Positions 25,520 through 33,377 of a stretch of 37,975 bases of DNA are shown here, in pieces. This stretch comes from Nitrospinota bacterium (GTDB lineage Bacteria > Nitrospinota > Nitrospinia > Nitrospinales > JACRGP01): positions 1 to 37,975 of the forward strand of contig JACQQK010000041.1 in the NCBI GenBank assembly GCA_016207065.1, read 5' to 3'. Each line of letters opens with the position of its first letter. Position 1 is the first letter of the stretch. The notes under the pieces were generated by a model, which saw nothing but the letters and a program-made list of their open reading frames with translations, ran no database searches and had not been told where the DNA came from. The position numbers and the translations under genes are program-made.

Positions 25520-25719
25520 GTTTGCCAAGCGCTCTCCTTTTTTTCGCAGATTTGCTCGCCTTGGGACCAAGGCTTGCTGTCTCTATTTTTGCTTGTCCCG
25601 CTGTCTGCGGTCTTTGCTTGGTTCTTGGAACGTTTTGTCCATGTGGTTTTCAAAATAGTGGATCGTGGCTGTGTTGTCAATAGCATAAACGCCCGCAGGG
25701 CCGCAAATCCGCATTTTTA

Positions 25720-25748
25720 TTGGTTACGCGCCGGGGCTATGATAAAAT
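25720..25748 (+). promoter_or_regulatory. Candidate sigma-70 promoter of the cupin-radical SAM operon
   Basis: TTGGTT (25720-25725), a 17-bp spacer and TAAAAT (25743-25748), giving a leader of about 31 nt before ATG 25786. Confidence 0.4.
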
Positions 25749-25785
25749 TTCCAAATCGAATAAAATCAATATTTCGGCGGAGATC

Positions 25786-26106
25786 ATGAAAATCGTCAAT
25801 GTGCGGAAGTCGGTGGCGTTCAAGGCGGAAAAGCTGAACAAGGTCAGCCTTTTCGATACGGACAAGTTTTTTTGTGATGTATACTGTTTCGAGCCGGGGC
25901 AGTCGCAAAAGATCCACTCGCACGCCGGATCGGACAAGATTTATTACGTCCTAGAGGGTAAGGGCAAGGTCACCGTCGGGTCCGTGGAAAAGGAAGTGAC
26001 GGCGGACGAAATGGTCCTCGCCCCGGAGGGTCTGGACCACGGAGTGGTCAACCACACCCAAGACAAGTTGGTACTGCTGGTCTTCATGGCCCCCAAACCC
26101 CGGTAA
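25786..26106 (+). CDS. Small cupin-domain protein
   Basis: 106 residues forming one cupin barrel. Cupin motif 1 is seen as PGQSQKIHSHAGSDKIYYVL with His44 and His46 and then EGKG (57-60). Motif 2 is APEGLDHGVVNHT with His85. A metal centre is likely. Start ATG 25786 has a GGAG about 5 nt upstream; the frame extends up to 25720 without conserved sequence. The radical SAM gene follows after 25 bp and is probably co-transcribed. The substrate or ligand is unknown. Confidence 0.85.
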   Translation: MKIVNVRKSVAFKAEKLNKVSLFDTDKFFCDVYCFEPGQSQKIHSHAGSDKIYYVLEGKGKVTVGSVEKEVTADEMVLAPEGLDHGVVNHTQDKLVLLVFMAPKPR

Positions 26107-26131
26107 CTTACTGGTTTCAAGGATTTCTCCG

Positions 26132-27910
26132 ATGATCTACCTGGTGTTTCCCTCATCCTGGCATCCGTCCCAGCCTTATCTCAGCCTGCCTTCGCTCAAG
26201 GCGTTCCTGAACAAGCATGGCGTCCACGACGTGGTGCAACGCGACCTGGCCATCGAACTGCTGGACCATCTGTGCACGTGGGAGAAGGCCTGGCCGCTGT
26301 ACGATCGGATCGTCGACGAGCGCAGGGCGCTGGCCGGACGGCCGCGCCATTCGGCGTTTGAAAGCGAGAAATACGCCAGGCTGGCCGAGGCGGAGGAGAT
26401 CGTCCCGGCGTTGAAGGACGAGATCGACGGGGCCGTGCGATCGTTGCGTTGCGCGGATTTCTACGAAATCGACCGCTACATGGAAAGTTTGAAGATCATC
26501 GACGTCTGGCTGGACAGCATCCTCGCGCCCTACTATCCGTCGCAGTTGACGGTCATCGGCAGTCAGATGCGGTTCTCGCCGTATTCCTCGTCCGAGATCA
26601 TGGAGTCGTTCAAGAACCCGGACCAGAATTTCTTCTACGATTTGTACCGGCAATACTACGTGCCGGATATTCTTTCCAAGGACATCGACCTGCTCGGCAT
26701 TTCGATCACCTCCGTGGAGCAGATCATCTCCGGCCTGACGCTGGCCCAACTGGTCAAGGAGCGCCGGAAGGACATCCACGTCACCGTCGGCGGTAGCGTG
26801 TTCACCAAGCTGGTGGACAAGCTGGAGAAAGGCTCGCCGTTGTTCCAGTTCGTGGACAGCTTCATTGTCCACGAGGGGGAAACGCCGTTACTGCGCCTGG
26901 TCGAGGAGTTGCGCGGCGGCAGAGACCTGTCCAAGGTCCCCAATTTGGTCTGGGAGGACGGCGGCAAGGTGAAGGTCAACCGTCCCTTCGCCAAGGAGGA
27001 GTTAAACGAACTGCCCACTCCAGATTTCGACGGCATGCCGTTGGACCTGTACCTGTCGCCCGAACGGGTCCTACCGGTGATGGGCTCGCGCGGTTGCTAC
27101 TGGGAGCGGTGCGCCTTCTGTTCGATCCCGTTCGACCACATGGACTTCCACGTACGCTATGCCGAGACCGTGGTCAACGACGTGCGCGTCCTGCAAAACA
27201 AATACAACTGCAATTATTTCTTCTTCACCGACGAGGCCCTACCCATCAACTTCCTGAAAACCTTCGCGGGCAAGCTGGTCGAGGAGAAAGTAGACATTCA
27301 ATGGACCGGCGAGTTGAAGTTCGAAAAGAGCCTGCTCAAGGAGAACCGTCTGGACCTGCTGTACCGGTCGGGATGCCGGAAGCTGATCTTCGGCCTGGAG
27401 TCCTACAACCAGCGCGTGCTGGACGCCATGAAGAAGGGCGTGGAGCAGGCGGTCATCGACAAGACCGTCGAGGAGTGCCTGCGCATCGGCATCGCCATGC
27501 ATTTTTATCTGATCGTCGGTTTCCCCACGGAAACGCGCGACGAGGCAATGGAGTCGGTGAATTTCGTGATGAGCAACCGCCGACTACTGGACTCGCCGGG
27601 GTTCTCGTGCATTGCCTCCCAGTTCGACCTGGAGAAGGGAACGCCGATCGAGAAGAACCCCGCCGAGTGGCATATCACCCGGCTCCATACCCCGCCGGAG
27701 CACGACCTGAGCCTGGGCTATTCGTACGACATCACCGCCGGGATGACGGCGGACGAAGCCACGCAGGTTTATCAGGAAATCGTGGAGCGCGTCAGCAGAG
27801 AGGTGATGACCTTCCCGCACAACTACTCCCTCTCCGACGGGCTACTCTACATCGGCCACCACGAGAAAGAAAACATCCAGGAACGCCTGGCCGCCTACAC
27901 ATCCCGCTGA
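26132..27910 (+). CDS. Radical SAM protein with N-terminal B12-binding-like domain
   Basis: 592 residues. The N-terminal third has a Rossmann-type B12-binding-like region (IDLLGISITSVEQIISGLTL, then IHVTVGGSVFTKL) but no DxHxxG cobalamin signature was found. The radical SAM core starts at about 315 with SRGC322YWERC327AFC330, which is CX4CX2C instead of the common CX3CX2C. It continues with FFFTDEALP, WTGELKFE, CRKLIFGLESYNQRVLDAM and FYLIVGFPTETRDEA, all typical of the family's TIM barrel. It should bind a 4Fe-4S cluster and cleave S-adenosylmethionine; the substrate is unknown. AAGGA lies 8 nt before ATG 26132. A strong bidirectional terminator follows at 27952-27987. Confidence 0.88.
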   Translation: MIYLVFPSSWHPSQPYLSLPSLKAFLNKHGVHDVVQRDLAIELLDHLCTWEKAWPLYDRIVDERRALAGRPRHSAFESEKYARLAEAEEIVPALKDEIDGAVRSLRCADFYEIDRYMESLKIIDVWLDSILAPYYPSQLTVIGSQMRFSPYSSSEIMESFKNPDQNFFYDLYRQYYVPDILSKDIDLLGISITSVEQIISGLTLAQLVKERRKDIHVTVGGSVFTKLVDKLEKGSPLFQFVDSFIVHEGETPLLRLVEELRGGRDLSKVPNLVWEDGGKVKVNRPFAKEELNELPTPDFDGMPLDLYLSPERVLPVMGSRGCYWERCAFCSIPFDHMDFHVRYAETVVNDVRVLQNKYNCNYFFFTDEALPINFLKTFAGKLVEEKVDIQWTGELKFEKSLLKENRLDLLYRSGCRKLIFGLESYNQRVLDAMKKGVEQAVIDKTVEECLRIGIAMHFYLIVGFPTETRDEAMESVNFVMSNRRLLDSPGFSCIASQFDLEKGTPIEKNPAEWHITRLHTPPEHDLSLGYSYDITAGMTADEATQVYQEIVERVSREVMTFPHNYSLSDGLLYIGHHEKENIQERLAAYTSR

Positions 27911-27951
27911 TCCCCTCCCCCCTCTTCCGTTCTTCCGTCGCGCAAATAAAA

Positions 27952-27987
27952 AAAAAGCCAGCCCGATCGAAATCGGACTGGCTTTTT
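27952..27987. terminator. Bidirectional rho-independent terminator
   Basis: A 16-bp stem with one mismatch (arms 27952-27967 and 27972-27987), a CGAA loop, an A-run on the left and a T-run on the right. It separates the plus-strand radical SAM gene from the minus-strand 35-aa gene and can stop transcription from both sides. Confidence 0.88.
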
Positions 27988-28004
27988 CTTAGAAAAACAC
28001 AACG

Positions 28005-28112
28005 TTACTCGATGCTTTTTCCGGAAAAGAAGTAGAACATGACTCCCAGCGCCGCAATACCCGCAAGAGCCGCCATCAGCATCTTGTCCACTCCAAAATC
28101 GAGCCATTCCAT
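28005..28112 (-). CDS. 35-residue single-span membrane protein
   Basis: A short frame starts at ATG 28112 and ends at 28005. It is preceded by AGGAGGTGA, one of the strongest Shine-Dalgarno sequences in the window, 5 nt before the ATG. The protein begins MEWLDFGVDK, has one membrane helix (about residues 11-30, MLMAALAGIAALGVMFYFF) and ends SGKSIE. A terminator follows within 20 bp, so this looks like a real one-gene transcript. No family is recognised. A weak sigma-54-like pair (GG at 28241-28242, GC at 28229-28230) lies about 105 nt upstream and is only a candidate. Confidence 0.65.
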   Translation of the reverse strand: MEWLDFGVDKMLMAALAGIAALGVMFYFFSGKSIE

Positions 28113-28403
28113 AACATCACCTCCTGAATGACCGTTATTAAAAACGCATCCTCTGATCATGCGTCTGCTTCTTGGGGAATCGTGATTTAAAGGAACGGCC
28201 CGGTTTACGCAAACCCGGTTTTTCCGGCGCATAAAAAACGCCCCTTGGAAATAATGATGCGCCGCCGTTTCAAAAAGATTCTTTTTTAATTTGGTGGCGG
28301 CCAAGACCAAGCGACAAAAAAACGCTAAAAACAGTCCCCCTCCTTTTCAGTCCGATTAAAAAGAAGGGGGTGCGTGTTGAAAGCATTCGACTTTTCTCCT
28401 CTC
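28113..28403. other. Intergenic region between two minus-strand small genes
   Basis: 291 bp. It contains the leader of the 35-aa gene, a short inverted repeat around 28200-28220 (CCGGTTT/AAACCCGG), and the terminator of the upstream secreted-protein gene. No further gene is seen. Confidence 0.55.
28336..28370 (-). terminator. Rho-independent terminator of the secreted-protein gene
   Basis: Minus strand: CCCCCTTCTTTT, a 10-nt loop and AAAAGGAGGGGG form a 12-bp stem with one G-U pair, followed by T-rich sequence. It lies 34 bp after the stop of the gene at 28404-28835. Confidence 0.7.
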
Positions 28404-28835
28404 TTACTTACGGCACTCCACGTCGATCAGAGCGTTTCCGGGGGTGGAATTAATAATGCGAACTTCCTTTTCCGGATCCCCTCCGGGAGTCATCAGGTTG
28501 TAAGCCTTTTGGGACTTGGGCTGTAATTGCACATTGACCTCGTCTTCCCCCATGATCACCTTCAACTCAGCGATGCTATCGGACCTGTTCTCCACTCTGA
28601 ATTCATTTTCTTTACAGAACGTGCCCATTCCCGAACCCAATGTCGCCTCGTGCTTGAACTCCTTCGTAAACTCCGTCATCGAGGGAGGAGCCATCCAGAT
28701 ATCATCGTACCACCCATCCCCATCGGTACGAAAGTCCGTATATGGGTTCGTATAGGTACCCGCCCACGAATAGGTTGCCAAGACCAACACGAAAAGCGTT
28801 GTCAAGGCAAGAATTATAGAATCCCGGTTTTTCAT
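28404..28835 (-). CDS. Secreted protein of unknown function (143 aa)
   Basis: No known family is recognised. A signal peptide is clear (MKNRDSIILALTTLFVLVLA, cleavage probably after SWA). The mature part starts with an Asp/Tyr/Trp-rich segment (YTDFRTDGDGWYDDIWM) and then reads as a small beta-rich domain with two Cys (in GTFCKENEF and the C-terminal VECRK) that could form a disulfide. GAGGAGG precedes ATG 28835. The gene is divergent from the sigma-54 activator gene across a 355-bp AT-rich region, so it is a candidate target of that activator. Confidence 0.75.
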   Translation of the reverse strand: MKNRDSIILALTTLFVLVLATYSWAGTYTNPYTDFRTDGDGWYDDIWMAPPSMTEFTKEFKHEATLGSGMGTFCKENEFRVENRSDSIAELKVIMGEDEVNVQLQPKSQKAYNLMTPGGDPEKEVRIINSTPGNALIDVECRK

Positions 28836-29190
28836 CGCAATTCCTCCTCAAGCAAGAAATAATTTCAACCAAATACTTGGTTCATTTACACGGACCGGTC
28901 CTTTTCTCCGCAAAGCATTTGCAAAATTCTTGTCCAGGCATTACATTTCATTCATGTCGCATGCCAAAACAGATTCCCAGATAACACATTGAATTTAAAT
29001 GATTTAATAAAAATCATGCGGACAGGAAAAACGGAGGAAAACGGTTGATTTTAGCCAGCCCTCTTTTTTTGATTAAATAATATTTATTTTTCAAATAGTT
29101 AGTTAAATTTAAAAATCAAGATAATTTTCGAAAAGTTGATTTCCCTAAAGGCTCTCGGATTCTAAAGTTTCTTTTTTGGAGTTTTTTTCC
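28836..29190. other. AT-rich divergent regulatory region
   Basis: 355 bp between the secreted-protein gene and the sigma-54 activator gene, visibly more AT-rich than its surroundings, especially 28980-29110. It contains a perfect spaced inverted repeat (28999-29017). No gene is seen, and no exact sigma-54 or sigma-70 consensus was found. Confidence 0.6.
28999..29017. promoter_or_regulatory. Inverted repeat, candidate activator-binding site
   Basis: ATGATTT-AATAA-AAATCAT: two perfect 7-bp arms with a 5-bp spacer, near the middle of the divergent region (174 bp from GTG 29191 and 164 bp from ATG 28835). That distance suits an enhancer-type site, but AT-rich DNA makes chance palindromes common. 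Confidence 0.35.
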
Positions 29191-30693
29191 GTGAAATACC
29201 TTGAATACGCTTTTGTCCCCGAGTTGGATGGCCTGTTCTTGGTCAACAAAGAACAGGGTCTTGGCCTGTTCAATGCTTCGAGCGAAGAACTGTTCGACCT
29301 TGCCCAAGAGGAAATTCAGGAAAAAGCGCTTCAGGCGCTGACGAATTTCAAGGCATCGCTGGAAACCGAATCAGGAAACGGGGCCGAAACCTTTTTTAAA
29401 GACATTCCTTGGAAAAGGAAAATCGACGTTTTCTCCCAAAACACCGGAAAAAAGATAAGCGTGGAAGTCGTTTACATTCCCATTTTCGACTGGAAAAATC
29501 GCAATGTCGTTTCGGTACTCGGCGTTTTTAAAGACCTGAGCCGCGCAAGGAAACCGGAATCCCCGCAAGAGAAATTGGGCAACCTTCGAAACGAGTTGGA
29601 AGCGCAATTCGATTTTTCCGGCATTGTGGCGGTTTCTCCAAAAATGCTCGACGCGTTGAAGCAGGCGGGGGAGGTTGCCCGGCAAAGCGCCACCGTCATG
29701 CTTTTGGGCGAAAGCGGCACCGGCAAGGAGCTTTTAGCCAAGGCCATTCACAAGAACAGTCCGCGCTCGGCGAAACCTTTCGTGGCGATCAATTGCTCCG
29801 CTTTTCCGGATACGCTGATCGAGAGCGAGCTTTTCGGTTTCGAAAAGGGGGCCTTCACGGGCGCGGACAAACCGAAGGTGGGGAAAGTGCAATTGGCGGA
29901 CCAGGGTACGCTCTTCCTGGACGAAGTGACGGAAATGAGCGCCTCCGCGCAAGCCAAGATTCTCCGCGTAATTCAAGAACGCGAATTCGAGCCATTGGGC
30001 GGCGTCAAAACCATCCGGGTAAACATCAGGATTATCGCCGCGACAAACAAAAATATCGAACAATGGGTCGCGGATGGCGGATTCCGGAAAGACCTTTATT
30101 ACCGCTTATTTGTCTATCCGATCCAAATCCCGCCGCTCCGGGAAAGACGAGACGATATTCCGGCGCTGATCGATTTTTTCATCCCCAAATTAAACGAAAA
30201 AACAGGAAAAAAAATTATAGACATCTCCCCGCAAGCCGGAAAAATACTCGCGTGCTATCGATGGCCCGGCAACATCCGTGAACTGCAGAACGTCTTGGAA
30301 CGGATGACGATCCTGGCGCAAGGCCCGCGCCTTGAAGTCTCCGACGTTCCCGGGTATCTAACGCAAGACCCCCTGAGGAATATCGGCTATATGAGCGAAA
30401 TGGAATCCATCCCCGAAGGCTTTACCTTGGAAAAATATATGCAACTATTCGAAGCCACGGTGATTATCCACGCCTTGAAAAAATGCGCTTTCGACAAGGG
30501 AAAAACCGCGGACATGCTAGGGTTAAGCCTTGCGCAATTCAAATATAAACTTTCCAAGGTCAGGGGAAATGCCAAAAGGTATTTTTGCCGTAACTTTTTA
30601 ACGGCCCTTTGCACCCACTGCGCTGAGACTTCGCCGGAGAGTTGCGAATCCCGTTCGTTGGCGCAATGCACCATCGCCTCCGAGTTCTTGTGA
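29191..30693 (+). CDS. Sigma-54-dependent transcriptional activator with PAS-like sensor and Cys-rich tail
   Basis: 500 residues from GTG 29191 (GGAG 9 nt upstream). The N-terminal part (about 1-120) is a PAS-like sensor (YAFVPELDGLFLVNKEQGLG, then FDWKNRNVVSVLGVFKDL) and there is no receiver domain. The AAA+ domain (about 140-385) is complete: Walker A GESGTGKE (173-180), GAFTGA (220-225, sigma-54 contact), Walker B GTLFLDEV, and RWPGNIRELQNVLERM. A Fis-type helix-turn-helix (about 425-460) ends LGLSLAQFKYKLSKVRG. It is followed by an unusual tail of about 40 residues with five Cys (RYFC, TALCTHC, ESCES, AQC). The protein should drive transcription by sigma-54 RNA polymerase in response to a signal sensed by the PAS part. 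Confidence 0.92.
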   Translation: MKYLEYAFVPELDGLFLVNKEQGLGLFNASSEELFDLAQEEIQEKALQALTNFKASLETESGNGAETFFKDIPWKRKIDVFSQNTGKKISVEVVYIPIFDWKNRNVVSVLGVFKDLSRARKPESPQEKLGNLRNELEAQFDFSGIVAVSPKMLDALKQAGEVARQSATVMLLGESGTGKELLAKAIHKNSPRSAKPFVAINCSAFPDTLIESELFGFEKGAFTGADKPKVGKVQLADQGTLFLDEVTEMSASAQAKILRVIQEREFEPLGGVKTIRVNIRIIAATNKNIEQWVADGGFRKDLYYRLFVYPIQIPPLRERRDDIPALIDFFIPKLNEKTGKKIIDISPQAGKILACYRWPGNIRELQNVLERMTILAQGPRLEVSDVPGYLTQDPLRNIGYMSEMESIPEGFTLEKYMQLFEATVIIHALKKCAFDKGKTADMLGLSLAQFKYKLSKVRGNAKRYFCRNFLTALCTHCAETSPESCESRSLAQCTIASEFL

Positions 30694-30855
30694 ACGGCGA
30701 ACGGGGGGAGGAAAGAAATGACCTAAAAACCGGAACATCCATTCCCATTAAAAGCGGCGAAGCTCAAAAAGAAGATGCGGTATCGTTTTGTTGCGCCGAA
30801 GGCGGCGCATTTTCGCGCGGACTTGAAACGTTTCCCAAAACCTTGGAGCGTTTCG

Positions 30856-32577
30856 ATGAGAAACCTTTTCATACTATTAGCGGCAGTCCTTGTCGTGATG
30901 GGATCCTCTCCGGTTGCCACAACCGCCGACGATCCTTCCGCCGTCCTTTTCCGAGCCATGGAAGAGGAGATGGCCCGGTCGCTAACCCAACTCAAGTTCG
31001 ACGATTTTCCCCCGCCTTACTACGTTAATTACCAGATACGCGATCGTTCCCATCATGAGATCATCGGCGGTTTAGGCGCCTTACTGGACTCCACTACGAG
31101 CGAAAACCGCTCCCTGTACGTGGAAGTCCGAGTGGGGAGTCCAAAATTCGACAGTTCGACCCTCGACAGCCACGAAGTCCAGATTGACCAATTCGTGCCT
31201 TTGGACAACGACCTTTACGCCTTAAAGCGCGCCCTCTGGTACGAGACGGACTTGCGCTACAAACAGGCGATCATGAATCTCATCAAAAAAAAGGGGCGCC
31301 TCCTCAACAGGATGGAAAATTACGAGCTCCCGGATTTTTCGCCGGGGAATCCGCCGGTTGTCCGGATTGAAGAAATCCCCAAACTTCCAGCGATCCTCTC
31401 TCGATGGAAAGATCTCGCAAGAAAGGTTTCAGCCCGTTTCATAAAGGCCTCCCAAATCGAGAAATCCAGAGTCAAATTCACCGCCGATCAATATGCGCGG
31501 CGCCATCTGGATTCCGATGGCAATAGAATTCAAGACAATTCCTCGCGTTTTTGGGCGATTCTGGAAGGTTGGACAAAAACGGAAACCGGGTTCCAGATCC
31601 ACGACGAGGAGTCGGTCTATTTTTCCGACCCTGAAAAATTTCCGTCCGAGGAAGAGCTGGCACGGAGAGCCGACCGCTTGATCCATCGGATGAACGCCTT
31701 GACACAGGCCCAGAAAATGGAGCCTTATATTGGGCCGGCGATTTTCAGCCCCGAAGCGACGGCGATTTTATTCCATGAAGCGATCGGACACCGTCTGGAG
31801 GCCGACCGGTTGCGGACCGCCGAGGACGGAAGAACTCTCATGAAAAAAGTCGGCCAGCGCATTATTCCGCCGTTCCTGACCGTGGCGGACGATCCAAGGA
31901 TGCGCCAATTTCAGGGTAAAGACCTCGCGGGGAGCTACCTGATCGATGACCAGGGCCAAAAAAGCGAGGAGGCGATACTGATTGAACAAGGAATCCTCAA
32001 GAGTTTTCTCCTTTCCCGGTCTCCGATCCCCAGCTTCAACAAAACCAACGGACATGCGAGGAGCGACGGCGCCAGAACGCCGATGTCGCGGATGGGCAAT
32101 TTGATCATTCGCTCGCAAAACGCCCTGCCCGCCGAGCAATTGAAAAGGAGGTTGATCGAGGAAGTTAAAAGACAAAATAAACCCTTTGGCTTGATCATAA
32201 AGAAAATGATCAGCGGGGAGACCCAGACAGAGGCTAGAAACTTTCAAATTTTTAAGGGAAAACCGCTGTACTTGTACAAGGTTTATCCCGAAGACGGACG
32301 CGAGGAGATGGCGCGCGGCGTGGAATTTTTAGGCACCCCGCTGTCCCTGATCGACAAAATAATCGTCACGGGAGACGATGTGGAAGCGGTCAACGGCTTT
32401 TGCGAAGCCGAGTCCGGATCCATTCCCGTGACCACCATTACCCCCAGCGCCCTTTTGTCCGAGGTGGAACTGCAGACCTCGCGCGAGATCGGTTTGCGGC
32501 GCCCCCTCCTTCCCCCGCCTTCTCCGGAACGACTCGTCGGCGAGGAAGAGAACGGAGGAAATACGAAAGAACGATAG
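30856..32577 (+). CDS. Exported TldD/PmbA-family metallopeptidase
   Basis: 573 residues from ATG 30856 (GGAG about 7 nt upstream). The metal motif HExxxH is present as H307-E-A-I-G-H312 (FHEAIGHRLEADR). The C-terminal half has the family's GSYLIDDQGQKSEEAILIEQ, SRMGNLIIRS and MISGETQTEA segments. An N-terminal signal peptide (MRNLFILLAAVLVVMGSSPV) suggests export, whereas the well-studied TldD/TldE proteins are cytosolic. No TldE/PmbA partner gene is adjacent. The C-terminus ends in a Pro-rich stretch. It could act alone or as a homomer on periplasmic peptides. It lies between the activator and another secreted-protein gene. Confidence 0.85.
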   Translation: MRNLFILLAAVLVVMGSSPVATTADDPSAVLFRAMEEEMARSLTQLKFDDFPPPYYVNYQIRDRSHHEIIGGLGALLDSTTSENRSLYVEVRVGSPKFDSSTLDSHEVQIDQFVPLDNDLYALKRALWYETDLRYKQAIMNLIKKKGRLLNRMENYELPDFSPGNPPVVRIEEIPKLPAILSRWKDLARKVSARFIKASQIEKSRVKFTADQYARRHLDSDGNRIQDNSSRFWAILEGWTKTETGFQIHDEESVYFSDPEKFPSEEELARRADRLIHRMNALTQAQKMEPYIGPAIFSPEATAILFHEAIGHRLEADRLRTAEDGRTLMKKVGQRIIPPFLTVADDPRMRQFQGKDLAGSYLIDDQGQKSEEAILIEQGILKSFLLSRSPIPSFNKTNGHARSDGARTPMSRMGNLIIRSQNALPAEQLKRRLIEEVKRQNKPFGLIIKKMISGETQTEARNFQIFKGKPLYLYKVYPEDGREEMARGVEFLGTPLSLIDKIIVTGDDVEAVNGFCEAESGSIPVTTITPSALLSEVELQTSREIGLRRPLLPPPSPERLVGEEENGGNTKER

Positions 32578-32662
32578 AGGCAGTATATTTATCTTGGAAG
32601 AAATACCGGCTATTCGGTCTTAAGAACTCTTGGCGAATGTTCCAACCCGGAAGGGGGCCACC

Positions 32663-33298
32663 ATGCAAATATCCTTTAAACCCCTCTCAATCCTGGCGGC
32701 TTTTTTCATCGTCGCTCTGACCGCCTCCGAATCCGCGGCTGACGGCGATCTGACGCTCATCGCAAGATCCGGGGAAGGCAGACAAAAAATCAGACTCGCG
32801 GAAGAAGGAGGAATTCTGAAGGGGGACATCAAGGAAGGGCTTGCCTTTGTCGCCCCCCTAAGGGCCTCGTACCAGAAAGATGTTTTTATAATCGGCGTAG
32901 GAAACAAAAATTACGCGATCGATCGCCTGGACTTGGGGGAATTCATCAGTTATGGCGGCCTTATTTTTGACGACCGCGGGTTCTCGGCCCAGGCGGAGAA
33001 AAAGGGCGACAGCTGGATCGTTTCTGGTACTATTGAGGACGAGATGCGCCATCTGGTAAATTTCGACGCCGTCGCGGACGACAAAAAAGGCCTTCTTAAA
33101 TTATCATGGGGCGACAACTTCGTGAATTTAAGAAAGACCCCCGATAAAGGCAAAGGAACCTGTCTGGGGAATATGATCAAGGAAAGTTCCGAGAAAATGG
33201 TTTTTTTTTGGTGCGCAAGCTCCGGAAGCCTCATGGATGCATTTTTCAATAATCCAGATCAGATCATCGCGTGGCTGATCCTGTTATTTATCCGCTGA
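32663..33298 (+). CDS. Secreted protein of unknown function (211 aa)
   Basis: No family is recognised. A signal peptide is seen (MQISFKPLSILAAFFIVALT, cleavage probably near ESAAD). The mature protein is mixed polar and beta-rich (LTLIARSGEGRQKIRLAEEG, later IDRLDLGEFISYGGLIF). It has two Cys (GTCLGNM and FFWCASS) and a hydrophobic C-terminus (IIAWLILLFIR) that may insert into a membrane. ATG 32663 is preceded by GGAAGGGGG. It follows the TldD-like gene by 85 bp on the same strand, so co-transcription is possible. Confidence 0.7.
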   Translation: MQISFKPLSILAAFFIVALTASESAADGDLTLIARSGEGRQKIRLAEEGGILKGDIKEGLAFVAPLRASYQKDVFIIGVGNKNYAIDRLDLGEFISYGGLIFDDRGFSAQAEKKGDSWIVSGTIEDEMRHLVNFDAVADDKKGLLKLSWGDNFVNLRKTPDKGKGTCLGNMIKESSEKMVFFWCASSGSLMDAFFNNPDQIIAWLILLFIR

Positions 33299-33377
33299 AT
33301 TTCCCAAAACACCCACGCTCGGGAGAGGGAGTGTTACAATTCAACCTGTTTGCCTTTCTGGAAAGGAGTCAAGGGTC

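Larger units (their letters stand above)
25371..25785. other. Intergenic region between tRNA-Pro and the cupin gene
   Basis: 415 bp. It holds the tRNA 5' flank, a family-B repeat (about 25425-25519), and the cupin promoter. Short ORFs on both strands here lack family features and ribosome-binding sites, and none is accepted. Confidence 0.6.

Noticed and set aside
25574-25789. A plus-strand frame with a hydrophobic start between tRNA-Pro and the cupin gene
   Set aside because: No ribosome-binding site, atypical composition after the first 25 residues, and it overlaps the promoter and start of the cupin gene.
28920-28945. A possible sigma-54 promoter (minus strand, TGGACAAGAATTTTGCA) upstream of the secreted-protein gene
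   Set aside because: GG and GC are separated by 11 bases instead of 10, and sigma-54 promoters tolerate spacing changes poorly.
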